Under the pieces are notes generated by a model. That model worked only from the letters and a program-made list of their open reading frames with translations, searched no databases and had not been told where the DNA came from. Below are positions 6,781-15,185 of a stretch of 17,105 nucleotides of DNA, piece after piece (the first letter of the stretch is position 1; each line of letters starts with the position of its first letter). The DNA comes from Flavobacteriaceae bacterium (GTDB lineage: Bacteria > Bacteroidota > Bacteroidia > Flavobacteriales > Flavobacteriaceae), in the NCBI GenBank assembly GCA_002702385.1, contig NZZF01000056.1:1-17105 (forward strand). Reading direction: 5' to 3'. The position numbers and the translations under genes were made by a program.

Positions 6781-8529
6781 ATGAAAGAACTTAAATACTT
6801 AAATAAATTCTTTTTAAAGTATAGGAATAAAATTATAATCGGGATTCTAATTACTATTATTGCAAGGATTTTTGCACTTGTTGCTCCTAATTTGGTAGGC
6901 GACTCAATAACATTAATCGAAAAATATTTTCTTGAAAATTCTATTAGTGAGAATCTACTTAAAGAAAAACTTTTAATCAATATATTTTTAATCATTGGAT
7001 CTGCCTTTGTTGCTGGAATATTTACTTTTCTTATGAGACAAACTTTAATCAATGTATCAAGATATATTGAGTTTGATTTAAAAAATGAAATTTATAATAA
7101 ATATCAAGAATTAGATCAAAAATTTTACAAAAACAATAGAACTGGAGATTTGATGAACAGGATTAGTGAAGATGTTAGTAAAGTTAGAATGTATGTAGGT
7201 CCAGCATTAATGTATACTATTAATACAATAGCACTTTTTATTATAATTATATCTTACATGGTTAGTGTAGCACCTACTCTAACAGCTTACACAATTATTC
7301 CTTTACCAATTCTTTCATTTTTAATTTTTAAACTCAGTAAAAAAATTAATATTAAGAGTAAAAAAGTACAAGAATCACTCTCCAGAATTACAACTTATAC
7401 ACAAGAATCATTCAGTGGTATTTCAGTTATTAAATCTAATACTATTGAAAAAGAGGTTGTCAATTCAATGATGAATTATTCAAATGACACAAAACAAAAG
7501 AATATTGATTTAGCAAAATTTCAATCATGGTTCTTTCCAATGATGATTCTATTAATTGGTATAAGTAATATTATAGTAATATACATAGGTGGAAAACAGT
7601 ATATAAATAATCAAATTGATTTAGGAGTTTTGGCAGAGTTTATTATTTATGTAACAATGTTAACTTGGCCTGTTGCAACGGTTGGCTGGGTAACCTCAAT
7701 TGTTCAGCAAGCAGAAGCTTCACAAAAAAGAATTAATGAGTTTTTAAAAGAAAAAAGCAACATTAAAAATTTATTTAATGACAATTACGATTTTAAAGGT
7801 GAAATAGAATTTAATAATGTAAAATTGATATATCCTGAAACTAAAATTGTAGCAATAAATAATTTGAGTTTTAAAATTGATAATGGAAAATCATTAGGGA
7901 TAATTGGAGGGGTTGGTTCTGGAAAGTCAACAATAGCTGAGTTAATTCTTAGGAATTACGATCCTAATGATGGTGAAATAATGATTGATAACAAGAACTT
8001 GAAAAAACACAATTTAGATATTGTAAGGCAAAATATTGGATATGTTCCTCAAAGCACATTTTTGTTTTCAGATTCAATTTCAAACAATATAAAATTTGGA
8101 AATATTAATGCATCAAATGAAGATGTAATAAGATTTTCAAAATTTGCTAATGTCCATAAAGATATTGATAGCTTTTATGAAAAATACAATTCAATATTGG
8201 GTGAAAGAGGAATAAACTTGTCAGGAGGTCAAAGACAAAGAATTGCAATTGCGAGAGCTTTAATAAAAAAACCAAAAATCATTATACTTGATGATAGTCT
8301 TTCAGCAGTTGATACAGAAACAGAAGATAAAATTTTCAGAAATATTCTGAACGATATTACTAACTGTACTAAAATCATAATTAGTCATAGAATATCTACA
8401 GTCAAACATTGTGATAAAATAATAGTAATGAACGAAGGTGAAAAAGTTCAAGAAGGAAGTCATTCTGAGCTAATAAAAAAAGAAGGTTATTACAGTGAAA
8501 TTTATAATCAACAGATAAAGGGCAAATAA
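6781..8529 (+). CDS. ABC exporter, fused membrane and ATPase domains (MsbA/MdlB type)
   Basis: This is a 582-residue half-transporter of the type IV exporter fold: about six membrane helices (residues 15-310) followed by one ATP-binding domain (about 340-580). The ATPase motifs are clear: Walker A GGVGSGKST (376-384), Q-loop Gln424, signature LSGGQ (480-484), Walker B IIILDD (500-505) and switch His536. The residue after Walker B is Asp505, where active sites normally have the catalytic Glu; this DDSLSAVD form is seen in MdlA-like proteins and in one half of heterodimeric exporters. No partner half-transporter is next to it. It could export lipid or drugs, but the substrate is not readable. 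It is divergent from nusB and followed by DUF3276 after 63 bases. Confidence 0.88.
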   Translation: MKELKYLNKFFLKYRNKIIIGILITIIARIFALVAPNLVGDSITLIEKYFLENSISENLLKEKLLINIFLIIGSAFVAGIFTFLMRQTLINVSRYIEFDLKNEIYNKYQELDQKFYKNNRTGDLMNRISEDVSKVRMYVGPALMYTINTIALFIIIISYMVSVAPTLTAYTIIPLPILSFLIFKLSKKINIKSKKVQESLSRITTYTQESFSGISVIKSNTIEKEVVNSMMNYSNDTKQKNIDLAKFQSWFFPMMILLIGISNIIVIYIGGKQYINNQIDLGVLAEFIIYVTMLTWPVATVGWVTSIVQQAEASQKRINEFLKEKSNIKNLFNDNYDFKGEIEFNNVKLIYPETKIVAINNLSFKIDNGKSLGIIGGVGSGKSTIAELILRNYDPNDGEIMIDNKNLKKHNLDIVRQNIGYVPQSTFLFSDSISNNIKFGNINASNEDVIRFSKFANVHKDIDSFYEKYNSILGERGINLSGGQRQRIAIARALIKKPKIIILDDSLSAVDTETEDKIFRNILNDITNCTKIIISHRISTVKHCDKIIVMNEGEKVQEGSHSELIKKEGYYSEIYNQQIKGK

Positions 8530-8540
8530 ATCATTTTAAT

Positions 8541-8571
8541 TTTGCTGTTTAATTTATTTTACTCATTTTTG
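8541..8571 (+). promoter_or_regulatory. promoter for the DUF3276 gene
   Basis: TTTG (8541-8544), exactly 19 bases, then CATTTTTG (8564-8571) matches TTTG-N19-TAnnTTTG except for the first base of the -7 box. The ATG follows 21 bases later at 8593. This suggests that DUF3276 has its own promoter and does not rely on read-through from the exporter. Confidence 0.5.
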
Positions 8572-8592
8572 AACGAATATAATACTTAATAA

Positions 8593-8991
8593 ATGGAAGA
8601 AAATAATAATAATGTTAATGAAGACATTTTCTCAAAAGTTTTGAGAGCAGGAAGAAGAACTTATTTTTTTGATGTAAGATCTACAAAAGCTGGGGATTAT
8701 TACTTAACAATCTCTGAAAGCAAAAAATTCACAAACGAGGATGGCACTTTTTATTTCAAAAAGCATAAGATTTATTTATATAAGGAAGATTTTCAAAATT
8801 TTTCTGAAATCTTAGGTGAAATGACTAAATATATCATTGATGAAAAAGGAAGTGAAGTAATTAGTGAAATACATGACAAAGACTTTAAGGCTAAAAAAGC
8901 TGAAGAAGAAAATAATGAAGAAAAAAAAGAAGATTCGTCAGATGAAGAAAATACAGATAAGTTTACAGATGTTAGCTTTGAGGATATTTAA
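8593..8991 (+). CDS. DUF3276 / PUR-alpha-like nucleic-acid-binding protein
   Basis: This 132-residue protein belongs to DUF3276, the bacterial PUR-alpha-like family, thought to bind single-stranded DNA or RNA through a beta-sheet and helix PUR repeat. The core covers about 11-98, with VLRAGRRTYFFDVRST (16-31), YYLTISESKK (36-45) and FYFKKHKIYLYKEDF (53-67). After it comes a low-complexity acidic tail (about 103-132) rich in Glu, Asp and Asn, coded by A-rich repeats. The start is ATG and an A-rich stretch precedes it instead of a Shine-Dalgarno. Its stop codon overlaps the convergent hydroxylase gene by four bases. The cellular role in Bacteroidota is not established. Confidence 0.85.
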   Translation: MEENNNNVNEDIFSKVLRAGRRTYFFDVRSTKAGDYYLTISESKKFTNEDGTFYFKKHKIYLYKEDFQNFSEILGEMTKYIIDEKGSEVISEIHDKDFKAKKAEEENNEEKKEDSSDEENTDKFTDVSFEDI

Positions 8992-9791
8992 TTTTTCTTG
9001 AAAGGTCTTTTTAAAACTTTAAAAAAATCATTTTTATCATCATAATTATCATCTATTCCATAGATAATTTTTTCCTTATCTAATTCTGAATAGGTTCCAA
9101 ATAATCTATCCCAGATTGAAAATATATTACCATAATTTGTATCAGTATATGGCATGTACGAATGATGGTGTACTTTATGCATATCTGGAGTAACAATTAC
9201 ATAAGACATTATCTTATCTATTTGAGAATTCAACTTAATATTGGCATGATTAAATTGTGAAAAAACAACTGATAATGATTGGTAAAGAAAAACTATCGCT
9301 ATTGAAGATTCAGAAACAAAAACTGCAAAAACAGTAAAAATAAATCTAACAAGACTTTCAATTGGATGATGTCTATTAGCAGTAGTTGTATCAACATGTT
9401 TATCAGAGTGATGAACAGCATGAACTAACCAAAGAGGCTTAATCTTATGTTGTACATAATGGGCTAAGTAAGCACCAATTAAGTCTAAAATCATTAAACT
9501 CAACAAAACCCTCATGAATCCATCAATGTTTAAGAATGAAATTAAACCAAATTCATTTTTTGAAATATAATCACATGATATAACAATTAAAAAGGCAAGA
9601 GAAAAGTTTACAATTATTGTGGTTAAAGTGAGTAAAATATTAGTTATAGCATGCTTAAACTTATTATAAGAAAAAACTCTAAAAGGTATAAATCCTTCTA
9701 TTATCCAAAAACCTGTAATTCCAAGAGCTAAAATTAAGCCTCTTTGTGTTGATGAAATATTATCAAAAAAATATATTATTTGATCTAACAT
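8988..9791 (-). CDS. sterol desaturase / fatty acid hydroxylase family membrane protein
   Basis: This is a 267-residue integral membrane di-iron oxygenase of the fatty acid hydroxylase superfamily. About five hydrophobic segments are visible (near 17-35, 48-72, 93-112, 148-173 and 192-201). The histidine clusters that hold the iron pair are present in order: HYVQH (111-115), HAVHH (124-128), HH (141-142), NH (181-182) and HKVHHH (205-210). The family acts on sterols, fatty acids, ether lipids or carotenoids, and the substrate here cannot be told. The start is ATG. It converges with DUF3276 (4-base overlap) and is divergent from the thioredoxin-like gene 37 bases away, with no shared function evident. 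Confidence 0.87.
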   Translation of the reverse strand: MLDQIIYFFDNISSTQRGLILALGITGFWIIEGFIPFRVFSYNKFKHAITNILLTLTTIIVNFSLAFLIVISCDYISKNEFGLISFLNIDGFMRVLLSLMILDLIGAYLAHYVQHKIKPLWLVHAVHHSDKHVDTTTANRHHPIESLVRFIFTVFAVFVSESSIAIVFLYQSLSVVFSQFNHANIKLNSQIDKIMSYVIVTPDMHKVHHHSYMPYTDTNYGNIFSIWDRLFGTYSELDKEKIIYGIDDNYDDKNDFFKVLKRPFKKN

Positions 9792-9808
9792 GCAATAAAA
9801 TTAAAAAT

Positions 9809-9816
9809 TAAATTTG
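9809..9816 (+). promoter_or_regulatory. -7 element (TAAATTTG) for the thioredoxin-like gene
   Basis: TAAATTTG fits TAnnTTTG and ends 12 bases before the ATG at 9829. The bases between are almost all A. The nearest upstream TTTG (9779-9782) is 26 bases away, too far for the usual spacing. Confidence 0.4.
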
Positions 9817-9828
9817 TAAAAAAAAGAA

Positions 9829-10380
9829 ATGGCAAGAACACCTTCTAATATGATTGAATTAGGATCAAAAGCACCTGATTTTAAATTGGTTAACACCAGA
9901 GATAATGAATTAATATCATCTAATGATTTATTTAAAAAGAAAGGTGTTTTAATTATGTTTATTTGTAATCATTGTCCTTTTGTTATACATGTAATTGATG
10001 AAATAGTTAAAATCAGTGACGAATATGAAAATAATATTTCATTTATTGCTATTTCAAGTAATGATGTTGAAAACTATCCAGATGATTCACCAGAGTTAAT
10101 GAAATTGTTAGCTAAAGAAAAAGAATTTAATTTTCCATACTTATATGATGAATCGCAAGAAGTAGCTAAAATGTATGATGCTGCTTGCACACCTGATTTT
10201 TTTCTTTACAATTCAGAAAAAAACTTAGTATACAGAGGTCAACTTGATGGATCTAGACCTGGAAATGAAATCCCTGTTACTGGATTCGATTTAAGAAATG
10301 CAATTGACTGCTTAATTAGTGATGTTGAAAATGCTGAAGTTCAAAAACCAAGTATCGGGTGCAACATAAAATGGAAGTAA
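9829..10380 (+). CDS. thioredoxin-fold protein of the AhpC/TSA (peroxiredoxin-like) family
   Basis: This 183-residue cytoplasmic protein has a thioredoxin fold and no signal peptide. The opening GSKAPDFKLVNTRDNEL (12-28) is of AhpC/TSA type. The redox site is CNHCP (46-50), a CxxC pair, and ACTPDFFL (119-126) contains the cis-proline that closes a thioredoxin active site, with an extra Cys120 beside it. Cys161 and Cys178 are also present, the latter in the conserved tail PSIGCNIKWK. It is probably a thiol-disulfide reductase or peroxiredoxin-like enzyme; which one is not decidable by eye. It is a single gene, convergent with recQ with one base between stops. Confidence 0.85.
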   Translation: MARTPSNMIELGSKAPDFKLVNTRDNELISSNDLFKKKGVLIMFICNHCPFVIHVIDEIVKISDEYENNISFIAISSNDVENYPDDSPELMKLLAKEKEFNFPYLYDESQEVAKMYDAACTPDFFLYNSEKNLVYRGQLDGSRPGNEIPVTGFDLRNAIDCLISDVENAEVQKPSIGCNIKWK

Positions 10381-10381
10381 A

Positions 10382-12574
10382 TTAAAAACCAATTTCACAA
10401 TAGTGATACAATCTAAATAGCTTTAGATCTTCCTCTTCATACTCATCTTCAAATTCATCTAAAACAATTTGGATATCATCTGATTCAAGATCGTTGAAAA
10501 AATCTAAAAGCTCATCATGAGACTCGTCATCAAATAAATCATCAACAATATACCTTAAATTTAATTTTGTACCAGAATATATTATTGTTTCAAGATCTTT
10601 TAACACTTGAGTATATTCAACATTTTTTGCAGATGCCATTTCCTCAATATTCAACTTTTTATCAACTGACTGAATAAAGAATAATTTTAATGAAGAATTT
10701 ATGCCAGAAGATTTTATAATTGTATCAAGAGGTCTTTCCACATCATTTTCATCAACATATTTACTTATCACATCTATAAATTTATTTCCAAACTTTTTAG
10801 CCTTACCCTCTCCTACTCCACCTATTGTAGATAATTCTTCCTGAGTAATGGGATATTTTAATGTCATTTCCTCAATAGATGATTCTTGAAAAACAGCAAA
10901 AGGAGGAATATTAAGATCTTTAGATATAGTTTTTCTCAAATCAATCAAAATTTTATAAAGTTGTTCATCAATAACAAATGATTTTTTTTCTGATTTATTA
11001 ACTGTTATAGTTTCTTTTGAAAAATCTCTATCAATTGAAAGTAAAAATGATTTTTGATTTTTGATAAAATCTTCTCCCTTTTCTGTTAATTTTAAAACTC
11101 CATATTCTTCTACTTTTTTCATTAATAAACCATCAACAATCATTTTTCTAAGTAGTGACTTCCAAAAAATCAAATCATTATGTTTTCCTTTTCCAAAAAA
11201 AGGTTTAGATGATGAATTATGTGCTTTTAAAGTCGACGTTTCAAAACCAAATATAAATGATGACATATCCTTTAATTTATATTTTTGATTTGTACTTTTT
11301 ATTGAGTCTAACACTAATTTTACATCATTTTTAACTTCAATGGTTTCTTTTGGATCTTTAGAGTTATCATCCATTTTGTTACCTAATCCATTTATTTCAT
11401 CATACTTTTCACCAAAATAATTAAGAATAAATTTTCTTCTTGACATTGATGTTTCACAATACGATGCTACCTCCTCAAGTAAGGCTAGTCCTTGTTCTTG
11501 CTCAGAGATAGGCTTTCCGGATAAAAATTTTTCTAATTTTTCAATATCATCGTAAGAGTAAAAGGCTAAACAATGTCCTTCACCTCCATCTCTCCCTGCT
11601 CTTCCAGTTTCTTGATAATATGATTCTAAACTTTTAGGAATATCGTAATGTATAACATATCTAATATCCGGTTTGTCGATACCCATTCCAAAAGCTATTG
11701 TGGCAACTATAACATCACAATCATGCATTAAAAAATATTCTTGATTTCTAGATCTATTTTTTTGTTCAAGACCAGCATGATATGGAAGAGCATTGATGCT
11801 ATTTAAGGTTAGTAGATTGGCAAAATCTTCTACTCGTTTTCTAGATAAACAATATATTATACCAGATTTACCTGAGTTTTTCTTTATAAATGATATGATT
11901 TGTTTTTCAATTGTATCATCTTTTTTTCTAATCTCATAAAACAAATTAGGTCTATTAAAAGAAGATTTAAATATTTTAGGTTGATTTAAATCTAAAGTTT
12001 TAATAATATCATCTTGAACTTTAGGTGTTGCCGTTGCAGTTAGAGCAGTTATCTTTATACTTGGATCAATTTTTTTTACAAAGTGAAATATATTTCTATA
12101 ATCAGGTCTAAAATCATGCCCCCATTCAGAAATACAATGTGCTTCATCTACTGCAACAAATGATATTTTTTGTTTTTTTAGAAAATCAATGTTATAATCT
12201 TTTGACAATGATTCAGGTGCCATATATAATAATTTAGTAACACCTGAGGAAACTCCTTCTTTAACCCTAGAAATTTCAGATTGTGTAAGAGAAGAATTTA
12301 AAACACAAGCAATTAAATCATTTTCAAAAACACCTTTCAAAACATCGACTTGATTTTTCATTAAAGCAATCAATGGAGAAACAATAATAGCCATACCTTC
12401 CATGCAAATAGCTGACATTTGATAACAGAGCGATTTTCCACCACCTGTAGGCATTATTACTAAGTTGTTATTGTGATTTAGAATTGATGTAATTATATCT
12501 TTCTGATTATCTCGAAATGATGAAAATCCAAAATATTTTTTTAAGACACTGGTTAGTTCAGTCTGTGTTGACAT
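10382..12574 (-). CDS. recQ: ATP-dependent DNA helicase RecQ
   Basis: RecQ is a 3'-5' DNA helicase for recombination repair and stalled forks. The 730 residues are long for a bacterial RecQ (about 610 in E. coli). Helicase motifs: FGFSSFRDNQ (15-24), Walker A MPTGGGKS (41-48), DEAH (143-146) with the aromatic-rich loop after it, TALTATAT (176-183), VATIAFGMGIDKPDIR (290-305) and QETGRAGRDG (321-330). The zinc subdomain (about 373-403) keeps only Cys373; the other three ligand cysteines are absent. A winged-helix region (about 410-510) and an HRDC domain (about 533-608) follow. The end (about 610-730) is a helical, very acidic extension typical of flavobacterial RecQ. The start is ATG. It is divergent from kdsD and convergent with the thioredoxin-like gene. 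Confidence 0.95.
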   Translation of the reverse strand: MSTQTELTSVLKKYFGFSSFRDNQKDIITSILNHNNNLVIMPTGGGKSLCYQMSAICMEGMAIIVSPLIALMKNQVDVLKGVFENDLIACVLNSSLTQSEISRVKEGVSSGVTKLLYMAPESLSKDYNIDFLKKQKISFVAVDEAHCISEWGHDFRPDYRNIFHFVKKIDPSIKITALTATATPKVQDDIIKTLDLNQPKIFKSSFNRPNLFYEIRKKDDTIEKQIISFIKKNSGKSGIIYCLSRKRVEDFANLLTLNSINALPYHAGLEQKNRSRNQEYFLMHDCDVIVATIAFGMGIDKPDIRYVIHYDIPKSLESYYQETGRAGRDGGEGHCLAFYSYDDIEKLEKFLSGKPISEQEQGLALLEEVASYCETSMSRRKFILNYFGEKYDEINGLGNKMDDNSKDPKETIEVKNDVKLVLDSIKSTNQKYKLKDMSSFIFGFETSTLKAHNSSSKPFFGKGKHNDLIFWKSLLRKMIVDGLLMKKVEEYGVLKLTEKGEDFIKNQKSFLLSIDRDFSKETITVNKSEKKSFVIDEQLYKILIDLRKTISKDLNIPPFAVFQESSIEEMTLKYPITQEELSTIGGVGEGKAKKFGNKFIDVISKYVDENDVERPLDTIIKSSGINSSLKLFFIQSVDKKLNIEEMASAKNVEYTQVLKDLETIIYSGTKLNLRYIVDDLFDDESHDELLDFFNDLESDDIQIVLDEFEDEYEEEDLKLFRLYHYCEIGF

Positions 12575-12587
12575 TTTTGATACTAAA

Positions 12588-12607
12588 TAAGGTATATTTG
12601 TACCTTA
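12588..12607 (+). promoter_or_regulatory. -7 element inside a 7-bp inverted repeat, recQ-kdsD intergenic region
   Basis: TATATTTG (12593-12600) fits TAnnTTTG on the kdsD strand, with a TTG 22 bases upstream. It is flanked by the perfect inverted repeat TAAGGTA (12588-12594) and TACCTTA (12601-12607) with a 6-base spacer. The repeat could be an operator or chance. A start here would give kdsD a leader of about 60 bases. Confidence 0.35.
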
Positions 12608-12664
12608 GCTAAACTAAATATAGCTTAATTTAAAGTTTGAATAATTAAAAAAATCAATAAAGTT

Positions 12665-13624
12665 TTGAACAAATTAGATTTAAAAAAAATTTCAAAAGAT
12701 ATTTTAGATAACCAGATAGACTCAATTAATAAACTTGAAAAATCATTTGATAAAAACTTTGAAAATATAATTGATTTTTTAGGAAAAATTAAAGGCAGAA
12801 TTATAATTACAGGAATTGGTAAAAGTGCAATTATTGGAATGAAAATTTCAGCCACATTAAATTCAACAGGTTCTCCATCAATATTCATGCATGGCTCTGA
12901 TGCATTACATGGTGATCTTGGTGTCATTGGGAAGAATGATGTTGTATTATGTTTTTCTAAAAGTGGAAACAATACTGAAACTATTGACTTAGTAAAACAA
13001 ATAAAAAAATTAAAAACAAATTTAATTGGAATAACATCTGAAAAAGATTCTTTTTTAGGAAAGAAATCAGATAAATCCATAGTGTATAAAATTGAAAAAG
13101 AGGCATGTCCAAACAATTTAGCACCAACAACAAGCACGAGCATACAGCTTTTAATTGGTGATACAATTGCAATTTGTTTAATGTATCTAAAAGGTTTTAA
13201 AACTGAAGATTTTGCAAAGTTTCATCCATCGGGATCTTTAGGAAAAAAACTTACATTAACTGTTAAAGACTTAGTTAATGAAGATTTAATTCCAGGAATT
13301 AATATTAATAGTAAATTTAAAGATGCTATAGATGAAATATCTTCAAAAATGTATGGAGCAACTGCTATTTTAAAAAACAAAAAAATTGTTGGTATTATTA
13401 CTGACGGAGATGTTAGAAGAACAATAAAGAACTTTAAAGACCCATTAGAATTGGATGTTTCTAAAATTATGAGTTCTGAACCAAAAGTAATCGATAGTAA
13501 AACTTTAGCTTCAGATGCACTAAAAATCATGAACGACAATAAAATAACTCAAATTATTGTTGTTGAAAAAGATAGTTATTTAGGAATGGTTCACATGCAT
13601 CAAATTTTGAATTCAGGAATATGA
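12665..13624 (+). CDS. kdsD: D-arabinose-5-phosphate isomerase (KdsD/KpsF)
   Basis: It converts ribulose-5-phosphate to arabinose-5-phosphate, the first step of Kdo synthesis for LPS. The 319 residues form a SIS sugar-isomerase domain (about 35-180) and a pair of CBS domains (about 203-319). Seen motifs: GIGKSA (50-55), LNSTGSPSIFMHGSDALHGD (65-84), SKSGNNTET (98-106), a TTSTS phosphate loop (155-159) and FHPSGSLGKKL (186-196). The start is TTG at 12665: an in-frame stop lies at 12638 and the next Met is residue 59, inside the SIS fold. The stop overlaps the tatC start as ATGA. It is the first gene of a rightward envelope operon with tatC and lptB. Confidence 0.92.
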   Translation: MNKLDLKKISKDILDNQIDSINKLEKSFDKNFENIIDFLGKIKGRIIITGIGKSAIIGMKISATLNSTGSPSIFMHGSDALHGDLGVIGKNDVVLCFSKSGNNTETIDLVKQIKKLKTNLIGITSEKDSFLGKKSDKSIVYKIEKEACPNNLAPTTSTSIQLLIGDTIAICLMYLKGFKTEDFAKFHPSGSLGKKLTLTVKDLVNEDLIPGININSKFKDAIDEISSKMYGATAILKNKKIVGIITDGDVRRTIKNFKDPLELDVSKIMSSEPKVIDSKTLASDALKIMNDNKITQIIVVEKDSYLGMVHMHQILNSGI

Positions 13625-14430
13625 ATGAAAGATTAAAAGACCCAAATGAAATGTCATTTTTAGATCATCTTGAAGACTTAAGATGGCATATACTAAGATC
13701 ATTCTTGGCTATAGTTTTTTTTGGCTTTATTGCATTCATCTTTAAAGATTTCATTTTTAATAAAATTATTTTTGGACCTAAAAGTGTTGATTTCTTTACA
13801 TACAGGACACTTTGTGAATTATCAAATTTTTTTGGTCTAAATGACAGTTTTTGTATTAATGAAATGCCTTTTAGAATTCAAAGTAGAACTATGTCTGGTC
13901 AATTTTCAGCTCATATTTGGACATCAATTGCTGCAGGATTCGTTATTTCATTTCCCTATGTTTTGTATCAATTTTGGAATTTTATAAGTCCTGGTTTGTA
14001 TCAAAATGAAAAAAAACATGCTAGAGGCTTCATTTTTGTTTCTAGTTTACTTTTCTTTATTGGTGTATTGTTTGGATATTATGTAATCTGCCCTTTATCA
14101 ATCAACTTTCTAGGAAATTATACTGTAAGTGAAGAAATTTTTAATGATTTTGACCTTAGCAGCTACATTGGATTAGTAAGAGCATCTGTCTTGGCTTCTG
14201 GTTTAATTTTTGAGTTGCCAATAATCATTTACTTTTTGACCAAAATTGGATTAGTTACTCCAGAAATTCTTATTAAGTATAGAAAATTTGCGCTTGTAGG
14301 AGTATTGGTATTAGCAGCAGTAATTACACCTCCAGATGTTGCTAGTCAAATAATTGTGGCTATTCCAATAGTAATATTGTATCAAATTAGTATTTACATT
14401 TCAAGAATTGTTGTAGAAAAAAATAGTTAG
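13621..14430 (+). CDS. tatC: twin-arginine translocase subunit TatC
   Basis: TatC is the six-helix inner membrane receptor that binds twin-arginine signal peptides for export of folded proteins. This 269-residue protein has the family landmarks: N-terminal [11 protein letters not shown] (11-21) with the signal-binding Glu18, [20 protein letters not shown] (111-130) ending in the second key glutamate Glu130, and [16 protein letters not shown] (197-212) and ITPPDV (235-240). The first periplasmic loop (about 52-95) is enlarged and holds Cys65 and Cys78, as I recall in other flavobacteria. ATG at 13621 overlaps the kdsD stop by four bases, which implies translational coupling. tatA is not in the window, so the partner must be elsewhere. 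Confidence 0.94.
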   Translation: MNERLKDPNEMSFLDHLEDLRWHILRSFLAIVFFGFIAFIFKDFIFNKIIFGPKSVDFFTYRTLCELSNFFGLNDSFCINEMPFRIQSRTMSGQFSAHIWTSIAAGFVISFPYVLYQFWNFISPGLYQNEKKHARGFIFVSSLLFFIGVLFGYYVICPLSINFLGNYTVSEEIFNDFDLSSYIGLVRASVLASGLIFELPIIIYFLTKIGLVTPEILIKYRKFALVGVLVLAAVITPPDVASQIIVAIPIVILYQISIYISRIVVEKNS

Positions 14431-14432
14431 TT

Positions 14433-15185
14433 ATGAAACTTGAAGCAAGAAAAATTGAAAAATCATACAGCTCTAGAAAAGTAGTTAAAGGTGTCGACCT
14501 TGAGTTAAAACAAGGTGAAATTGTTGGTTTATTAGGTCCTAATGGAGCAGGAAAAACAACATGTTTCTACATGATTGTTGGATTAATTAAATGTGATAAC
14601 GGAATAATTTCAATTAATAATAATGATATTTCTTTAGAGCCAATGTATAAAAGAGCAAAACAAGGTATTGGCTATTTAGCTCAAGAGGCTTCTGTTTTTA
14701 GAAAATTAACAGTTGAAGAAAATATTAAAGCAGTTCTAGAGTTAACTGATAAAACTAAATTTGAACAAAAAAACGATTTAGAAAACTTGATAAAAGAATT
14801 TAGTCTTGAAAAAGTTAGAAAAAACAGAGGTGATCTTCTCTCTGGTGGTGAAAGAAGAAGAACAGAAATTGCTAGAGCTTTAGCCACTGAACCTAAGTTT
14901 CTATTACTCGATGAACCTTTCGCAGGTGTTGATCCAATTGCAGTAGAAGAAATTCAAAAAATTATTGCTCATCTTAAAACAAAAAATATTGGTGTTCTAA
15001 TAACTGATCATAATGTTCAAGAAACACTAGCAATAACAGACAGAACATATCTTATGTTTGAGGGAAAAATATTAAAAAGTGGTAAACCTGAGGAATTGGC
15101 AAAGGATGAGATGGTAAGAAAAGTTTATTTAGGACAAAATTTTATTTATAGAAGAAAAAATTTAACATTTAATAGTATTGACTGA
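14433..15185 (+). CDS. lptB: LPS export ABC transporter ATP-binding protein LptB
   Basis: LptB is the cytoplasmic ATPase of LptB2FGC, which lifts LPS from the inner membrane toward the outer membrane. It is a single 250-residue ATPase domain: Walker [10 protein letters not shown] (35-43), Q-loop Gln84 within [18 protein letters not shown] (81-98), signature LSGGE (136-140) with the LptB-like continuation [10 protein letters not shown], Walker B LLLDE (157-161) and His193. EASVFR next to the Q-loop and FAGVDPIAV (163-171) separate it from amino acid or lipid importers. The start is ATG, two bases after tatC. lptF, lptG and lptC are not present here. Placement after kdsD groups LPS precursor synthesis with LPS export. 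Confidence 0.95.
   Translation: MKLEARKIEKSYSSRKVVKGVDLELKQGEIVGLLGPNGAGKTTCFYMIVGLIKCDNGIISINNNDISLEPMYKRAKQGIGYLAQEASVFRKLTVEENIKAVLELTDKTKFEQKNDLENLIKEFSLEKVRKNRGDLLSGGERRRTEIARALATEPKFLLLDEPFAGVDPIAVEEIQKIIAHLKTKNIGVLITDHNVQETLAITDRTYLMFEGKILKSGKPEELAKDEMVRKVYLGQNFIYRRKNLTFNSID

Noticed and set aside
8902..8960. A-rich repeated codons as a tandem repeat element
   Set aside because: They encode the acidic tail of DUF3276 and are explained by Glu/Asn/Asp codons in an AT-rich genome.
12625..13143. Long open frame on the minus strand opposite kdsD
   Set aside because: kdsD on the plus strand has full SIS motifs and two CBS domains. The antisense frame is hydrophobic-looking and resembles no family, as expected for the complement of AT-rich coding DNA.
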